A DNA stretch of 64,000 nucleotides from positions 27,600,823 through 27,664,822 of the forward strand of contig NC_019869.2 in NCBI RefSeq assembly GCF_002234675.1, in the 5' to 3' direction. A program made the position numbers and the translations under genes. This document shows, piece after piece, positions 42,335 to 53,332 of this stretch; the first letter of the stretch is position 1, and each line of letters opens with the position of its first letter. Source of the stretch: Oryzias latipes (taxonomy: Eukaryota; Chordata; Actinopteri; Beloniformes; Adrianichthyidae). Under the pieces are notes generated by a model that was given only the letters and a program-made list of their open reading frames with translations, was not told the DNA's origin and ran no database searches.

Positions 42335-44351
42335 CAATAATCCTGGTCTTCTAGAGTCATGTGTGTCACAGTTGGAGCTGAAAGGAAAGCAAAGATTTGT
42401 CCTTGCAGACGGACGTGACTCTGCTCGTCCTGCATGTTCCTGGTGTTGTCCTGCTGTGGCTCAACATCTGTGGCTAAGCAGTCGCCTTTGCTGATGCACA
42501 GAATGTGCAGAATTGAACTGCAGGCAATGATTTTCATTGCAAACGTTGGTTTTACTTCCAGTGCCCCCAGAAATATTGCTCTCCTCCTCATCTTTATCAT
42601 GCCAAATGCTCTCTTCACAACAGAGCGTGTTCTGGAGTGGTTCTGGTTGTAACTGCCTCAATGGCATTCCTCATGGGTTCCCTGTAGGGTGTCAGCAGCA
42701 TGATGGGATGTGCAATGCAGGGATACCCACCATCACCCAAAAGGATCCTTCAGGTGGGTTTGTTTGATTTACATAAATTGGGCTTTTACGTAGAACCCGT
42801 GAATCATGGATTGATCCTGGATTCTCAACAAAAATATCTATAAATTTGGCATTAGAGTCACATTCAGCATGCATTTTAATGGAATAAAAAAGCTTCCTGT
42901 TAAAATAACAAGCTGCATTTTCTTTTAGGGCCTTTATTCTTATGTGGCAGCCATCAATGCTCCTTGTGACCCTTTGGAAGGAGAAAGACCAAGCGAGCTG
43001 CTAAAATCCAGAGGCGACTTATGGTAGTTCATTCCCACTGGGAAGCTGGGTGACCCTGCTCATCAGCTGGAGGATGCGGTCTGCCGTCCTGTGGACAACA
43101 TCGCTCACGGTGGACCGTGTCATGTCAAAGACTCTGGCTACCACACTGTAAGATGTGCCACACGCCAGCCAGAAAAGAAACACCAGGACGTCAGTCTCCT
43201 GTGACCCCCCAGAGTGTGAGGAACCCGAAGCTGATGCTTCAGGACCATCGACCCAGATGCTCGATGGTCCTGCGGGTCAACCGAAAATCCAGTCTTGTGT
43301 CGGACTGACCGTCAGCGTAAAGGGCCAGGACAGACACCTTTGTGTTGGTAAAGCAGTAGAGACGTGGAAGACCCTGGAAAATGCAACATTAATTATTTCA
43401 TTGAGGAAATTAAATCACATTTTTTTAATGTTTCTATTTATTTTGATGTCTTACATTTTAGATTATGAAGTATTTATTAATTCTGGAAAATCTCGTGGTT
43501 TTTATTTGGCTGGGTTTTTGGATTTTCATTTAAACTTTTAAAAATGAAAGTTTTTGTTTTGTTTTTGTTTAAAACAAGTGATATGGTTTGACTCTGAATA
43601 AAAAATTCTAAACTGTGAACTCACAAGTGTTTTTGGACTACACAACTCACTTGAAAAAGAATGTTAAACTCTTACCCAGCAGACTGTGTAACCTTGAGCT
43701 GTCACGGGGAGCGGGTGAGGGAGTACCCAGGTGCAGAGAAGGAGAGGAGGAGAGGAGGCAGGAGGTTGCAGAGGAACGGGGGCTTTAATAAACAAAACTA
43801 AAGACACAAAACCAAAAACCACTGCATACGGCAGGCTAGAAACTTGAAACACTAAACACTCGAAACTCGAAACAGGGAGAGCAGACTTACATATTATGGA
43901 CCAGCACAGGAGGAAGGGAATGACAAGACTTAAATACATACAGACAAACGAGACACAGGTGGAAACCCTCAGGAAGGATGGGGACCAAAGTAAAACTCAA
44001 AACTACAACAAACCAGGAAACACTACAAAATAAAACAGGAAGTTAAACTCAAAACATCACAGAACAAAAAGGAAACAAGGCACCATGGCAAAGAAACAGA
44101 AACCGTAACATGAGCATTATTAGTAACAAAGTTTAAGTTAAAGTTTAGGTTTAACTAAAAAAAAAGCTTTAAGTTTAACTCACAAGTTATTCTGTCTGGT
44201 CAGGGCATCCAGAGGAAATCTTCTGAGATGTCTGCTTGTCCTTGCCGTCCTGTGATGCTGCATATCTGCTCGTTTTCAGTTTGATCTCACGAAAAACGGT
44301 TGAATTATTGCCAGGAACACGGACAGATTCATTTTCAAAGCCATTTTCAGT
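42335..44351 (-). pseudogene. Harbinger DDE transposase (HARBI1-like), broken
   Basis: Minus-strand exons in order: an N-terminal exon at about 44,351-44,185 with a possible GTGAGT donor, then an intron holding a solo LTR. A region follows at 43,380-43,020 containing FRLTRRTIEHLG and, in another frame, LACGTSYSVVARVFDMTRST with SDVVHRTADRILQL. Then SIHDSRVLRKSPIYV (DDE second Asp region) and a terminal block with VKRAFGMIKMRRRAIFLGAL and KPTFAMKIIACSSIL, the conserved HARBI1 C-terminus with catalytic Glu region. Frameshifts near 43,230 and 42,700 inactivate it. Confidence 0.8.
43700..44110 (-). mobile_element. solo LTR nested in the Harbinger element
   Basis: Plus-strand ends are TGTCACGG and CCGTAACA, with the perfect 5-base duplication TGAGC at 43,695 and 44,111. 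On the minus strand TATTTAAG and a TTTATTAAAG signal lie in promoter and polyadenylation positions. A related partial copy is at 59,124-59,536. Confidence 0.9.
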
Positions 44352-45629
44352 AAGGTCTAAGAAAACTACAGAAAAAAATGCCTCCTTGCAAGAGCCCGTT
44401 AATCGTTCAGCAGCACAAAAACAAAATAAATATTGGCATGAAAAAATAACTTGGGGGTTTATTTATGAACAAATACATTAAATCAACACCAAAGTGTTTG
44501 TAATTTAATTATTTATAAATCAGTCACGTTTTCCATGATCAGAACACAGCAGATTCATAAATAGTCTTTGTAAAATGTTCATATTTATTATGTTTTTACT
44601 CTGACAAATAAGTGTCATTCTCCGCGTTAAATAGGAGTAGTTCGCCTCCAGACCAGGTGGTGGCGGTAATGCGCCACTTTGTTTTCGTGTCAAACGCGTT
44701 ATGAACAACACCCAAAAGAAAAAAGTACTGAGCACGGGTGTCTGAATTGCTTTTAAATTCAGAGAACTATATAGAACTATATAGTTCTGCACTATATAGG
44801 GTTTTAGTAGTTAGGGATCAGGGCAGGAATTCGGACACAGGTTCATTTCCACTGAAATGCCTTCAGTCGAGCAACTTCGTTTCTAACAATAAAGTAAAAA
44901 AAAAAAACGTTTCTACTGAAATGCCTTCCGTTTCTATTGAAATTTTCACGTGTATGTGAGAGGATTTTGGATAGTGTGTGTGAGAGCATTTTCACATGTG
45001 TATGTGAGAGCATTTTCACATGTGTATGTGAGAGCATTTTCAGTAGTGTGTGTGAGAGCATTTCACATGTGTATGTGAGAGCATTTTCACATGTGTATGT
45101 GAGAGCATTTTCAGTAGTGTGTGTGAGAGCATTTTCATTAGTGTATGTGAGAGCATTTTCAGTAGTGTGTGTGAGAGCATTTCACATGTGTATGTGAGAG
45201 CATTTTCAGTAGTGTGTGTGAGAGCATTTTCAGTAGTGTGTGTGAGAGCATTTTCAGTAGTGTGTGTGAGAGCATTTCACATGTGTATGTGAGAGCATTT
45301 TCAGTAGTGTGTGTGAGAGCATTTCACATGTGTATGTGAGAGATTTCACATGTGTATGTGAGAGATTTCACATGTGTATGTGAATGAATACATTTTCAGT
45401 TGTATGTATACAAGCATTTCACTAGTGTGTGTGAGAGATTTCACATGTGTATGTGAATGCTAATTCTGAATAATGTCCTACACGGCACCTCATACCATCT
45501 AGTCCACGCACGTTTAAACTCCAGGACCCCCCGCTAAAAGTCAGGTCGCGGGGGGATCAAACCAGTAAGAACACTAACGCTGATTTTTTGTTTATACCTG
45601 TTAAACTCTGTTTACAACCCAAGTTTTTT

Positions 45630-45955
45630 ATTTATGTGCTCTAGTTGATTCCGGTGCCGAGCAGAGTCTCATAGATCAACAATTGGTTAACCAGCTATCC
45701 ATACCCACAGAACCTCTGGATGATCCCATTGAAGCTTCGGGCCTGGGCGGCCAACACCTCTCCCGTATAACCCATCGCACCAAGCCACTATTACTCATCT
45801 CATCAGGTAACCACAGAGAAACCATTCAACTCCTCATCACGCAATCTACCCATACTCCCATTGTTTTGGGGTACTCTTGGTTAATACAACATAATCCACA
45901 GTTCAACTGGGTGCTTAGCACTAAAAAACAACTGGAGCCCCTACTGCCTAGCTAA
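45630..45955 (+). pseudogene. Gypsy-2 protease
   Basis: The active-site block ALVDSGAEQSLID starts at 45,638, followed by PLLLISSGNHRETIQ and PIVLGYSWLIQHNPQFNW, typical of chromovirus proteases (the ILGxxWLxxHNPxxxW block marks the end). A frameshift at about 45,945 separates it from RT. Confidence 0.85.
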
Positions 45956-46121
45956 TTGTCTTCAGCGAGCCGTTTCTGCTGTATCTGCCTCAGCCCGAGA
46001 AGACTCTAGTGAAATTGACCTTTCCAAAGTCCCATAGTGTTATCATGACCTGAAAACTGTTTTTTGTAAAGTCAAAGCTAGCGCACTTCCACCCCACCGT
46101 CCCTATGACTGCGCGATTAAT

Positions 46122-46913
46122 TTGTTACCTGCTGCCACTCTGCCCAAAGGTCGTTTATTCAATTTATCTGGCCTTGAAAAACTGGCCATGGAGAATAATG
46201 GTCAAGAAGCCCTTTCATTGGGACACATCAGATCATCCTCTTCTCCTGTTGGGGCCGGTTTCTTTTTTGTAGAGAAAAAAGATAAAACCCTCCGCCCCTG
46301 CATCGACTTTCGTGAATTGAATCAAATTTCCATAAAGGACAAATACTCTTTACCACTCATTTCATCAGTCTTTGATTCTATTCAAGAAGCCCGGATTTTT
46401 AATAAATTGGACCTTAGAAACGCTTATCACCTAGTCCGAATTAAAGATGGAGATGATTGGAAGAAGGCTTTCAACATGCCACTGGGGCACTACGAGTATC
46501 TTGTTATGCCGTTCGGCTTAAGCAATGCTCTTGCCATTTTTCAGAGGATGGTTAATGACTTCCTCATAGACTTCCTCAACCGTTTTGTATTCATTTACCT
46601 GGATGATATCTTGATCTATTCCGACAACCAAACCCAACACGAGCATCACGTCCGACTGGTTCTGGAACGGCTACTAGAAAACCAACTTTACGTCAAACAG
46701 GAAAAATGCGAATTCCACGTCGAAACTGTACAATTTCTTGGTTACATCATTGAGGCGGGACGCATCTGTCCTGATCCCTATAAATTTAGGCAGTTAAGAA
46801 CTGGGAGCCACCTGAAAATCGCAAGAAATTGCGACAGTTCCTCGGAATTGCTAATTTTTACAGACACTTTATTCGGAACTACAGCAGCATTGCTGCCCCT
46901 CTCACGCAACTAA
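46122..46913 (+). pseudogene. Gypsy-2 reverse transcriptase
   Basis: Open RT domain with [63 protein letters not shown] and catalytic YLDDILIYS at about 46,597. The frame is lost near 46,800, where the thumb continues in the RNase H frame. RT catalytic residues are all present. Confidence 0.88.
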
Positions 46914-47200
46914 CCTCCGTCAACCACCCCTTTCAGTGGACCCCTGAAGCACAACAAGCTTTTACTAAACTCAAAGAACTCTTCGTTTCAGCACCCATTC
47001 TGATTCAGCTTGATCCTTCCCGTCAATTCATCGTGAAAGTGGATGCACCCGATTCCGGGGTAGGAGCAGTATTATCACAGAAAGAAGAAAGTTCTGGAAA
47101 ATTAAAACCATGTGCCTTTTATTCCCGTAAGCTTTCCCCAGCAGAGCAAAATTAGGATGTCGTCAATCGGGAATTACTGGCTATCAAGCAGGCTTTGGAA
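46829..47200 (+). pseudogene. Gypsy-2 RNase H, truncated
   Basis: [20 protein letters not shown] connection, [18 protein letters not shown] (first catalytic Asp) and [14 protein letters not shown], then TAG at 47,153. A few more codons (NRELLAIKQALEE) follow before a deletion removes the rest and the integrase zinc domain is reached in degraded form. Confidence 0.82.
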
Positions 47201-47224
47201 GAATGTCACGGAGGAGTACACCGC

Positions 47225-47713
47225 GCTCTCAACCTGATTAGGAGGAGGTTTTTCTGGCCCTCTATGGACAATACATCTCTGCTTGTACTACGTTTGCCCG
47301 TTCTAAATCTTCATCCTCTGCTCCTGCCGGACTCCTTCATCCTCTGACCACTCCTAATCGTCCCTAGTCTCACCTGGCTATTGATTTCATCCCAAGGTAA
47401 TACCGTCATATTTACTGTAATAGACCGGTTTTTCAAGATGGCTCATTTCATCCCATTACCCCAACTACCCACTGCCACTGAGACTGCCAATATCAGTGTC
47501 AACCATGTTTTCCGTCATCATCGGATTCCCTCTGACATAGTATCTGACAGTGGTCCTCAGTTCGTTTCCCAGATCTGGAAGGCTTTCTGCTATCCGGTTA
47601 TCACCAACAATCCAATGGCCAAGCGGAGAGAGCGAACCAGGAACTGGAGGCAGCTCTTCGCTGACTGGCGGCACAGAACCAGCAGGACTGGTCCCAGTTT
47701 CTGGTCTGGATAG
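47225..47713 (+). pseudogene. Gypsy-2 integrase, core interrupted
   Basis: The zinc region is degraded. The core has [19 protein letters not shown] (first Asp), [20 protein letters not shown] (second Asp) and then jumps into the TERANQELE-equivalent at 47,620. The segment bearing the catalytic Glu is lost or out of frame, so strand transfer would be impossible. Confidence 0.8.
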
Positions 47714-47720
47714 AGTATGT

Positions 47721-48400
47721 CCACAATATTCATCCCTGCACCGCCACTGGGATTTTCCTGTTCGAAGCTGCCCTCGGGTACTCACCACCTCTGTTTCCGT
47801 CACAGGAACTCGATCTGGCGGTGCCCTCAGTCCAACACCACCTCCAGTGCTGTCAACGCGTTTGGCACCAGACTAGGGCTGGTCTCCTCCGCACCAAGGA
47901 GAGCAACTGCCGCCTCGGCAATCGACGCAGGGTGCTGGGACCCGATTACCAACCAGGACAAAGGGTCTGGCTCTCGACTCGCAATATTTCCATTCAAGCC
48001 TCATCACGGAAACTGGTTCCTAGGTTCATTGGACCCTACGCCATTGAAAAGATTATCAACCCCACCTGCGTCCGTCTCCGTCTACCCAAGGCGTTCAAGG
48101 TACACCCATCTTTCCATGTCTCACAGACTAAGCCAATTTTGGACAGACCTCTGTGCTCGCCGTCCGCTTCCCCGCCGCCTGAACGTATCATCAACGGCGC
48201 CCCAGTCTTTACCGTTATCCGGGTTTTGGATGTCCGGGTAGGGGTCGCGGATTCCAGTTCCTGGTCGACTGGGAGGGTTACGGTCCGGAATAGTGCTCTT
48301 GGATCTCCCGCTCGCTCATTTAGGATCCCTCGCTCATTGAAGACTTCTACCGGGCTCTACCGGATCCCCTGGACCTCCTGGAGGTGGTCGTTGAGGGGGG
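47721..48400 (+). pseudogene. Gypsy-2 integrase C-terminus and chromodomain
   Basis: [34 protein letters not shown] and [13 protein letters not shown] form the GPY/F module that defines chromovirus integrases. Then [14 protein letters not shown] starts a chromodomain that continues with frameshifts in WEGY-like and DFYRALPD-like words to 48,390. A polypurine tract of mainly G lies at 48,393-48,418 before the 3' LTR. Confidence 0.83.
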
Positions 48401-48420
48401 GTGGGGGGTGGGGGGGGTAC

Positions 48421-49028
48421 TATCATGGTGCCTCTCTCAGTTCTCCTGCCCCTCCCCTCTCTGCTTGGCACCTGACTCTACACAGCTGCGTCCACTCACC
48501 TCATCACCCGCCTGCCTTCAAAAGGAGATCCAGGACCAGTATTCATCGCCAGTTCGTTGCTCCTCTATGGTGCATAGTGTGGTCGCCTCGTTCTCAGCCA
48601 CAGTTGTTAAGCTCTTGACTAAGTCTTGCTCTCCATCTGTCCTCAGGATTCCAATACTACGAGTGGTCGCCTGAGTCATCTTCGTTTTCAGAACCAAGCC
48701 TTAGTGTTCCTCCGGTCTCGCAACGAGCCTCTGCCGATTCAAGATTGCTATTCCTCCTGCCACGCCACGAGCCTCTGCCGATTCAAGATTGCTATTCCTC
48801 CTGCCACGCCACGAGCCTCTGCCGATTCAAGGTTATATCCACCAGTGACGCCACGGGCCGCAGAAACTATCCATCCTCCTCGTAGGTTCCCCTCGGATGT
48901 TACGGCTTCGCCTGCAACATACAAAACCAAGCACTAAAAATTAAAACTCTTCTACTTACCTCCAAACTCACCTGTGTTTTCTTCCGGGTTCCAGCGTCTG
49001 GGTCTGTTTTGCTCTGCTAGCCATGACA
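48421..49028 (+). repeat. Gypsy-2 3' LTR with 44-base internal duplication
   Basis: TATCATGG...CCATGACA, 608 bases. Compared with the 5' LTR it contains a 44-base segment (GCCTCTGCCGATTCAAGATT...) repeated at 48,727, 48,771 and partly 48,815, explaining most of the extra length. Confidence 0.88.
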
Positions 49029-49065
49029 TTTTTCAAAATGGCGGCTCATAGATTACTGCATATAG

Positions 49066-49150
49066 CAGGGGTGGGCAATTATTTTAAGTCGCGGGGCACA
49101 TTGGGTTATAAAATTGGATAGAAGCGCCAGACCACGAGCAGATGTGTGGA
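49066..49150 (+). mobile_element. hAT-type left-end fragment
   Basis: CAGGGGTGGGCAATTATTTT is a typical hAT terminus in fish. The matching right end was not found nearby. Confidence 0.45.
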
Positions 49151-49455
49151 GTGAGAATGATATGACATGGAATGTAGATGAAAACATTTGGTTTGAAAAT
49201 TATATTCTAAAACAGAATATTCTAGAGTTTTTAGTTTAAAACCTTTGTTCCCATTTTAGATCATATTTTCGTTGTGAAGCCCTTTGGTACCTTCAAGGAG
49301 TAGTAAAGTGCTGTATGAACAAAGTTTCATTCATTCATGATCCTTTTAGTAAAAATAAATAACATTATTTAGTAAATAAAACAATGACTAAATAAAACTC
49401 TATGATTTTCAAAGAAAAAAATTCACTTTGAGCTCATCACGCATCTCACAGTTTG
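49151..49455. other. non-coding; LINE/SINE tail-like word
   Basis: AAAGTGCTGTATGAACAAAG at about 49,308, followed by TTCATTCATTC, resembles the 3' tail of L2-type LINEs or SINEs. Nothing else was recognised. Confidence 0.45.
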
Positions 49456-49553
49456 CATGGATTACATGAAATCTTTCCACCTTTATCCACCTTTGTCATG
49501 GTAGGGAGAACACGTCAGTGCAAGGGTGGGGTCATCTAAGATAGCACAAGGGT
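49456..49553. mobile_element. TA-flanked MITE right half (copy 3)
   Basis: TGGATTACATGAAATCTTTC through GATAGCACAAGGGT matches the second half of the 10.5-kb and 28.6-kb copies. The left half is missing. Confidence 0.8.
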
Positions 49554-49655
49554 TATGAGAGTGATGTCAAAGCACAACCAGGGCACACTGGTGGCATCAC
49601 TGCTGTGAAACTCAGCATGGGGTTCAGCGTCAGCTTGTAGTGTACAATCAACCTG

Positions 49656-50860
49656 TTGCCAGTAAAACTGGAACCATCTCGACTAGATGATGGAGGTGGC
49701 ATTGAGGATACATTGAGACAAAACGGTGCAATGTGCCATCACACAAGTCGTCTAATGTTCAACAACAGCAAGCTTGAACGTGCAACTAAAAGAGCAGCTA
49801 AAACACAGAACAGTCCTGATGAAACTCACACAAAAATGTGAAGAACTAGTATGGAGATGGAACAGTGTTTCCTTTGTGAAAAGAAGGAACCAGCTTCAGA
49901 GCTGCTTCAATCCATGACCATGCAACTGAATGAGAGGCTCAATGAATGTGCCCGTAACCTCAATGATGGTAGACTACTGGCTCTGTTGAGTGGTGGAGAC
50001 GTGGTGGCCCTAGAACTGAAATACCATTGCTCTTGCTTGACTTTGAGAGAGAGGGGACACATTGCTCAAAACAATAAAGAAACACTTGAGTCATCTCAAG
50101 AAAAAGATTGTTTTCCTTTGGTCTTTTCTGAACTCCTGACCTATGTCATTGAGAAAAGATACAGCACTGATGAGCCAGCCATATTCCAACTTGCTGAACG
50201 GGTTAGTCTATAAAAGGAGCGACTAGAGCAGTTTGGGACAGACATACCTGATGTGAACTCTACCAGGCTGAAAGAAAGGCTGAAGTCAGAGATACCTGGA
50301 CTTGTAGCATACAAGAAAGGTCGAGATGTACGCCTAGCATTTGACAAAGACATTGGCCCAGTGTTGTCAGAAGCCTCTTCCTACACTGATACAATAATCC
50401 GCGCCAAAGATGCTAAGATATTGCGTTAAGCACATGTTGGAACACAAATCTCAGATCAGATTTGGGGCAACTACAACTGATCTGGCAATGGCTCAACTCC
50501 TTCAGTACAACTGCTTTTACAAGTACAAAGAAGGTGCTACCACACAAAGGCATTCTAGAGAAAGAGAGACTCCACTTCCAGTCTACATTGGGATGTCTGT
50601 TCATGCTAAGACCAGAAAAAGACATCTCGTGGAAATGCTGCATGACCATGGTCTTAGTATCCCATATGATCGAGTGCTCGACATATCAGCCCAGCTGGGA
50701 GATGCAGTTGGAAGTAGATATGTTGAGGAAGGTGTGGTTTGACCCCGCAAGTTGAAGAAAGACCCTATGACTCCATTCCACGGACTAGTGCGTCTCTGGT
50801 TCAGCATGTGAGACGATCTGCATTCAACACTATGTACAACGCAATCTGAAAGCCCTGGCA
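49656..50860 (+). pseudogene. unidentified, probably transposon-linked gene, broken
   Basis: A composite of several frames. An open part at 49,851-50,213 starts near a CxxC pair (CFLCEKKEPASELLQ) and continues with LLALLSGGDVVALELKYHCS. After a stop at 50,211, frames give IGPVLSEASSYTDT, and at 50,410-50,742 HSRERETPLPVYIGMSVHAK and HDHGLSIPYDRVLDISAQLG. The order and wording resemble a large uncharacterised protein family repeated in fish and invertebrate genomes. I cannot name its function or assign it to a transposon class. Confidence 0.55.
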
Positions 50861-52684
50861 ACTAGACAGACAAACATTTCTAAACCACAGCTTTGAAAAT
50901 TGTGGGAAAGAAATCTTCCGCTTTTCAGTTCTTTCCATCCATGCGTGTTTGGTAGTCGAGAGTGGTAAAGCAAACAAGGATTCAACCGGATTAAAAATAC
51001 ACGAAGTTTATTGCCCTAACAATAGTTCTAACACAGATTTAAAGACATTGTTTTCAGATATATGGATTCTCAAGTTAAAAGGCGTACAGATGCATAAGTT
51101 ACATGCGAATTACTTGTAGGTATTTCTGAGAACAATGGAAAACTATCAAAACATTCCTTTTAACTTGTGTTTGAATCTCCTCCTCTGGTCGCTCTGATTC
51201 GTCAGCCGATAGCCCGCCTGCTTCCTCTGGCCAATAGCTGGAGTAGCAGCCTCTGGATTCGTTCCGCCCTGCCGTCGGACCAGATACGAGGGTGCACTCG
51301 GTTCAACGATGAAAAGAGTCCCCATAAACCATTCCTGGATAACGGTAGGTTCCATCACCGGCATCCAGAGCGAAGGTCAACTCCAACGTCCACATGAGAA
51401 CACAAATTTGAACACTTTCCCAAGGATAAGATGTTCAACCCAGATGGTAGAAATGTAGTCCATGGCATATTTATCGCTTCTCTGGATAACTCCTAGATTT
51501 GCACAAAGAACATTCTATTTCTTCACAGGGGTTTGCAGGGGGAAAGTTTACTGCTGCAACCATAAAGCATAAAGGAATGTCACAGGAGTATAAGTCTTAA
51601 GAGTTCAAAATGAGTTCACTTCACACTAAAGATTAAGCTGTAACATAATAATGCATAAGACATCAAAACATACATTTTCTATAAAATCCAACATCAACTT
51701 TGTTAATAAAGCCTTAAAACCTAAAATGGTAAACATGGAACAACTCTTAAATGAAGCAAGTCTAAGATGGATATTTCAAACTGCAGTTTTGCTTAAAGGA
51801 ACATTAATTTGTTTGGAGTTGTACAAATGTTGGATTCGATTCCTCAGAAATGTGATTTTCCAGATCATCAGCCGGACGCTAAAGGCAGGAATAATGGCTT
51901 GTCTTTCACTCCCCAATGCATCCTTTACAACCAATCAGGCTTATGCAGCAGGTTAGACATTTTTTCCCAAAGGACATGTAATTAAAAAAGGTAGATATTA
52001 AGGTCAAATACTATTTAATGATTACATTGCACATTCATCATGGTGATTTGCCTGTATACTGTACGGGGAAATGAATGACTTTAGTCTTCTTTTTTTCCCA
52101 TGTAGAGCTGCCATCTGTTCTTCTGCAGCACAAACCTTTCTGGAACTTTGCTTCTAGTAACTTCACCTCCAGAAATAAAACATTATAATTCAATTAATTT
52201 TTTAAGAACTTGTAAAGTTCATCATTTAAGTGTCAGTTTATGAATAGGCATGGTTCGAAAATATACAATGCACTTTAATGATGTTACTTCCCATATTAAC
52301 TTGTTTACTGATTTCAATCTCAAGTATATTTTAGCAACACTGATGCCATATAATTACTGTATGAATCACAGAATCCGGCTGGCTCGGAGCAGCTTCTGTC
52401 ATGTTGTCACCGAAAACGGGAACGGCTGATGTGAAAAAAATGTGAAAACAGTTCGTCTCCATCTGGTTCCTTTTACGCATGAGTTTTTAAAAAGGCAACA
52501 ATTATCTTGTCAAAGTAATACTTTTAGCAAATTAATATCCTCAGAGGTGTGACTGAAAAAAGAAAAGATCACAGAATTGATTCTTACCTGGAAAATGACG
52601 ATTATTGTTAGCATGAGCCATGCAGCCGTAGACATTAGCGCGCAGACTTCATGGTAAAAGTGGACACAAACTACTTCCGGGTGA
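50861..52684. other. non-coding, nothing recognised
   Basis: Short open stretches on both strands (for example 51,651-51,956 plus) have no recognised family. A GC-richer part at 51,170-51,400 contains no clear exon signals. Confidence 0.4.
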
Positions 52685-53085
52685 CTCTTGTGTGCCAGAC
52701 AAAATGTTAAAAAAATAATTTAAAAGTTGATAAACGGTTTGCTCCATTTTTTATTTAATATGCAAATAGGAAATACGTGGATTATTATGGTACATTGTTT
52801 GGACGATAAAATCCAGCATCGCTTCATTTAAAATACTTTTCAGTTCAAATTATTGAAAAACGTCATCATCCAATCAGCATTGTCCGATAGTTCTTACCTC
52901 TTCTGGTTTGGAAATGTTTTTCATTTTTGAACATTTCATTTTTTGCTGGAAATTAATTCTGTCTTCTTAAATGTTTTTCATTTTTTTAATATTCAATTTT
53001 GTTTTCTGAAATGTTTTCATTTTTGTTTTTTAAGTTTTGGTTTCTGAAATTTTGTTTTGTTTTCTAAAATGTAATTCAACTTTTT
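52685..53085 (-). repeat. unidentified repeat X, unfilled copy
   Basis: Reverse complement of the two halves flanking Gypsy-1 (30,835-31,103 and 36,723-36,910), joined at GATGACGTTTTTCAATAATT without any LTR. It acts as a natural empty-site control. Confidence 0.75.
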
Positions 53086-53332
53086 AACTTTTTTATTTTT
53101 AATTGTCGTAATCTTAAAAATGTTTTTGTATCGAGTGATTTGTTGAATGGATTTGCACTTCAGGGCCACCGTACCTACACCTCCAGTATGGAAGTTTTTT
53201 TTAGTTTAAATTCAGAGTAACATGCAATTCTTAATTGACAATTTTATTATATGATTTGAAAAGGCATTTTTCAACTCAATGTTATAATTATATAAATAAA
53301 ATATTTTAAAAAAAAGTCACCATCCTTTAGTG

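Larger units (their letters stand above)
41131..45492. mobile_element. Harbinger-type transposon with tandem-repeat arms
   Basis: The ends are TGAGGTGCCGTGTAGGACAT and its exact reverse complement, next to TA on both sides. The arms (41,131 to about 41,560 and about 44,860 to 45,492) are inverted copies made of about 22-24-base tandem units such as CTCTCACACACACTACTGAAAT and CTCTCACATACACATGTGAAAT. The centre carries a spliced Myb/SANT-like gene on plus and a HARBI1-type transposase on minus. The duplication looks like TA, shorter than the usual 3 bases, and cannot be fixed without an empty site. Confidence 0.83.
38955..49028 (+). mobile_element. Ty3/gypsy chromovirus (Gypsy-2), inactivated, with nested insertions
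   Basis: LTR - gag - protease - RT - RNase H - integrase - chromodomain - LTR on the plus strand. The gag is split by an L1 fragment (39,797-40,460) and by a Harbinger transposon (41,131-45,492). Pol has several frameshifts and loses the second half of the integrase core. No matching 5-base target duplication is visible at the outer ends (TTATG against TTTTT), so one end may be recombined. Confidence 0.9.

Noticed and set aside
44843-45197. Repetitive open frames (MLSHTxVK and SVCESIF-type) at the right arm of the Harbinger element
   Set aside because: They are translations of tandem TIR units, not a gene.
41129-45494. Tc1/mariner assignment for the 41.1-kb element because of the flanking TA
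   Set aside because: The encoded transposase and Myb-like partner are clearly PIF/Harbinger; the apparent TA may reflect a mutated 3-base duplication.
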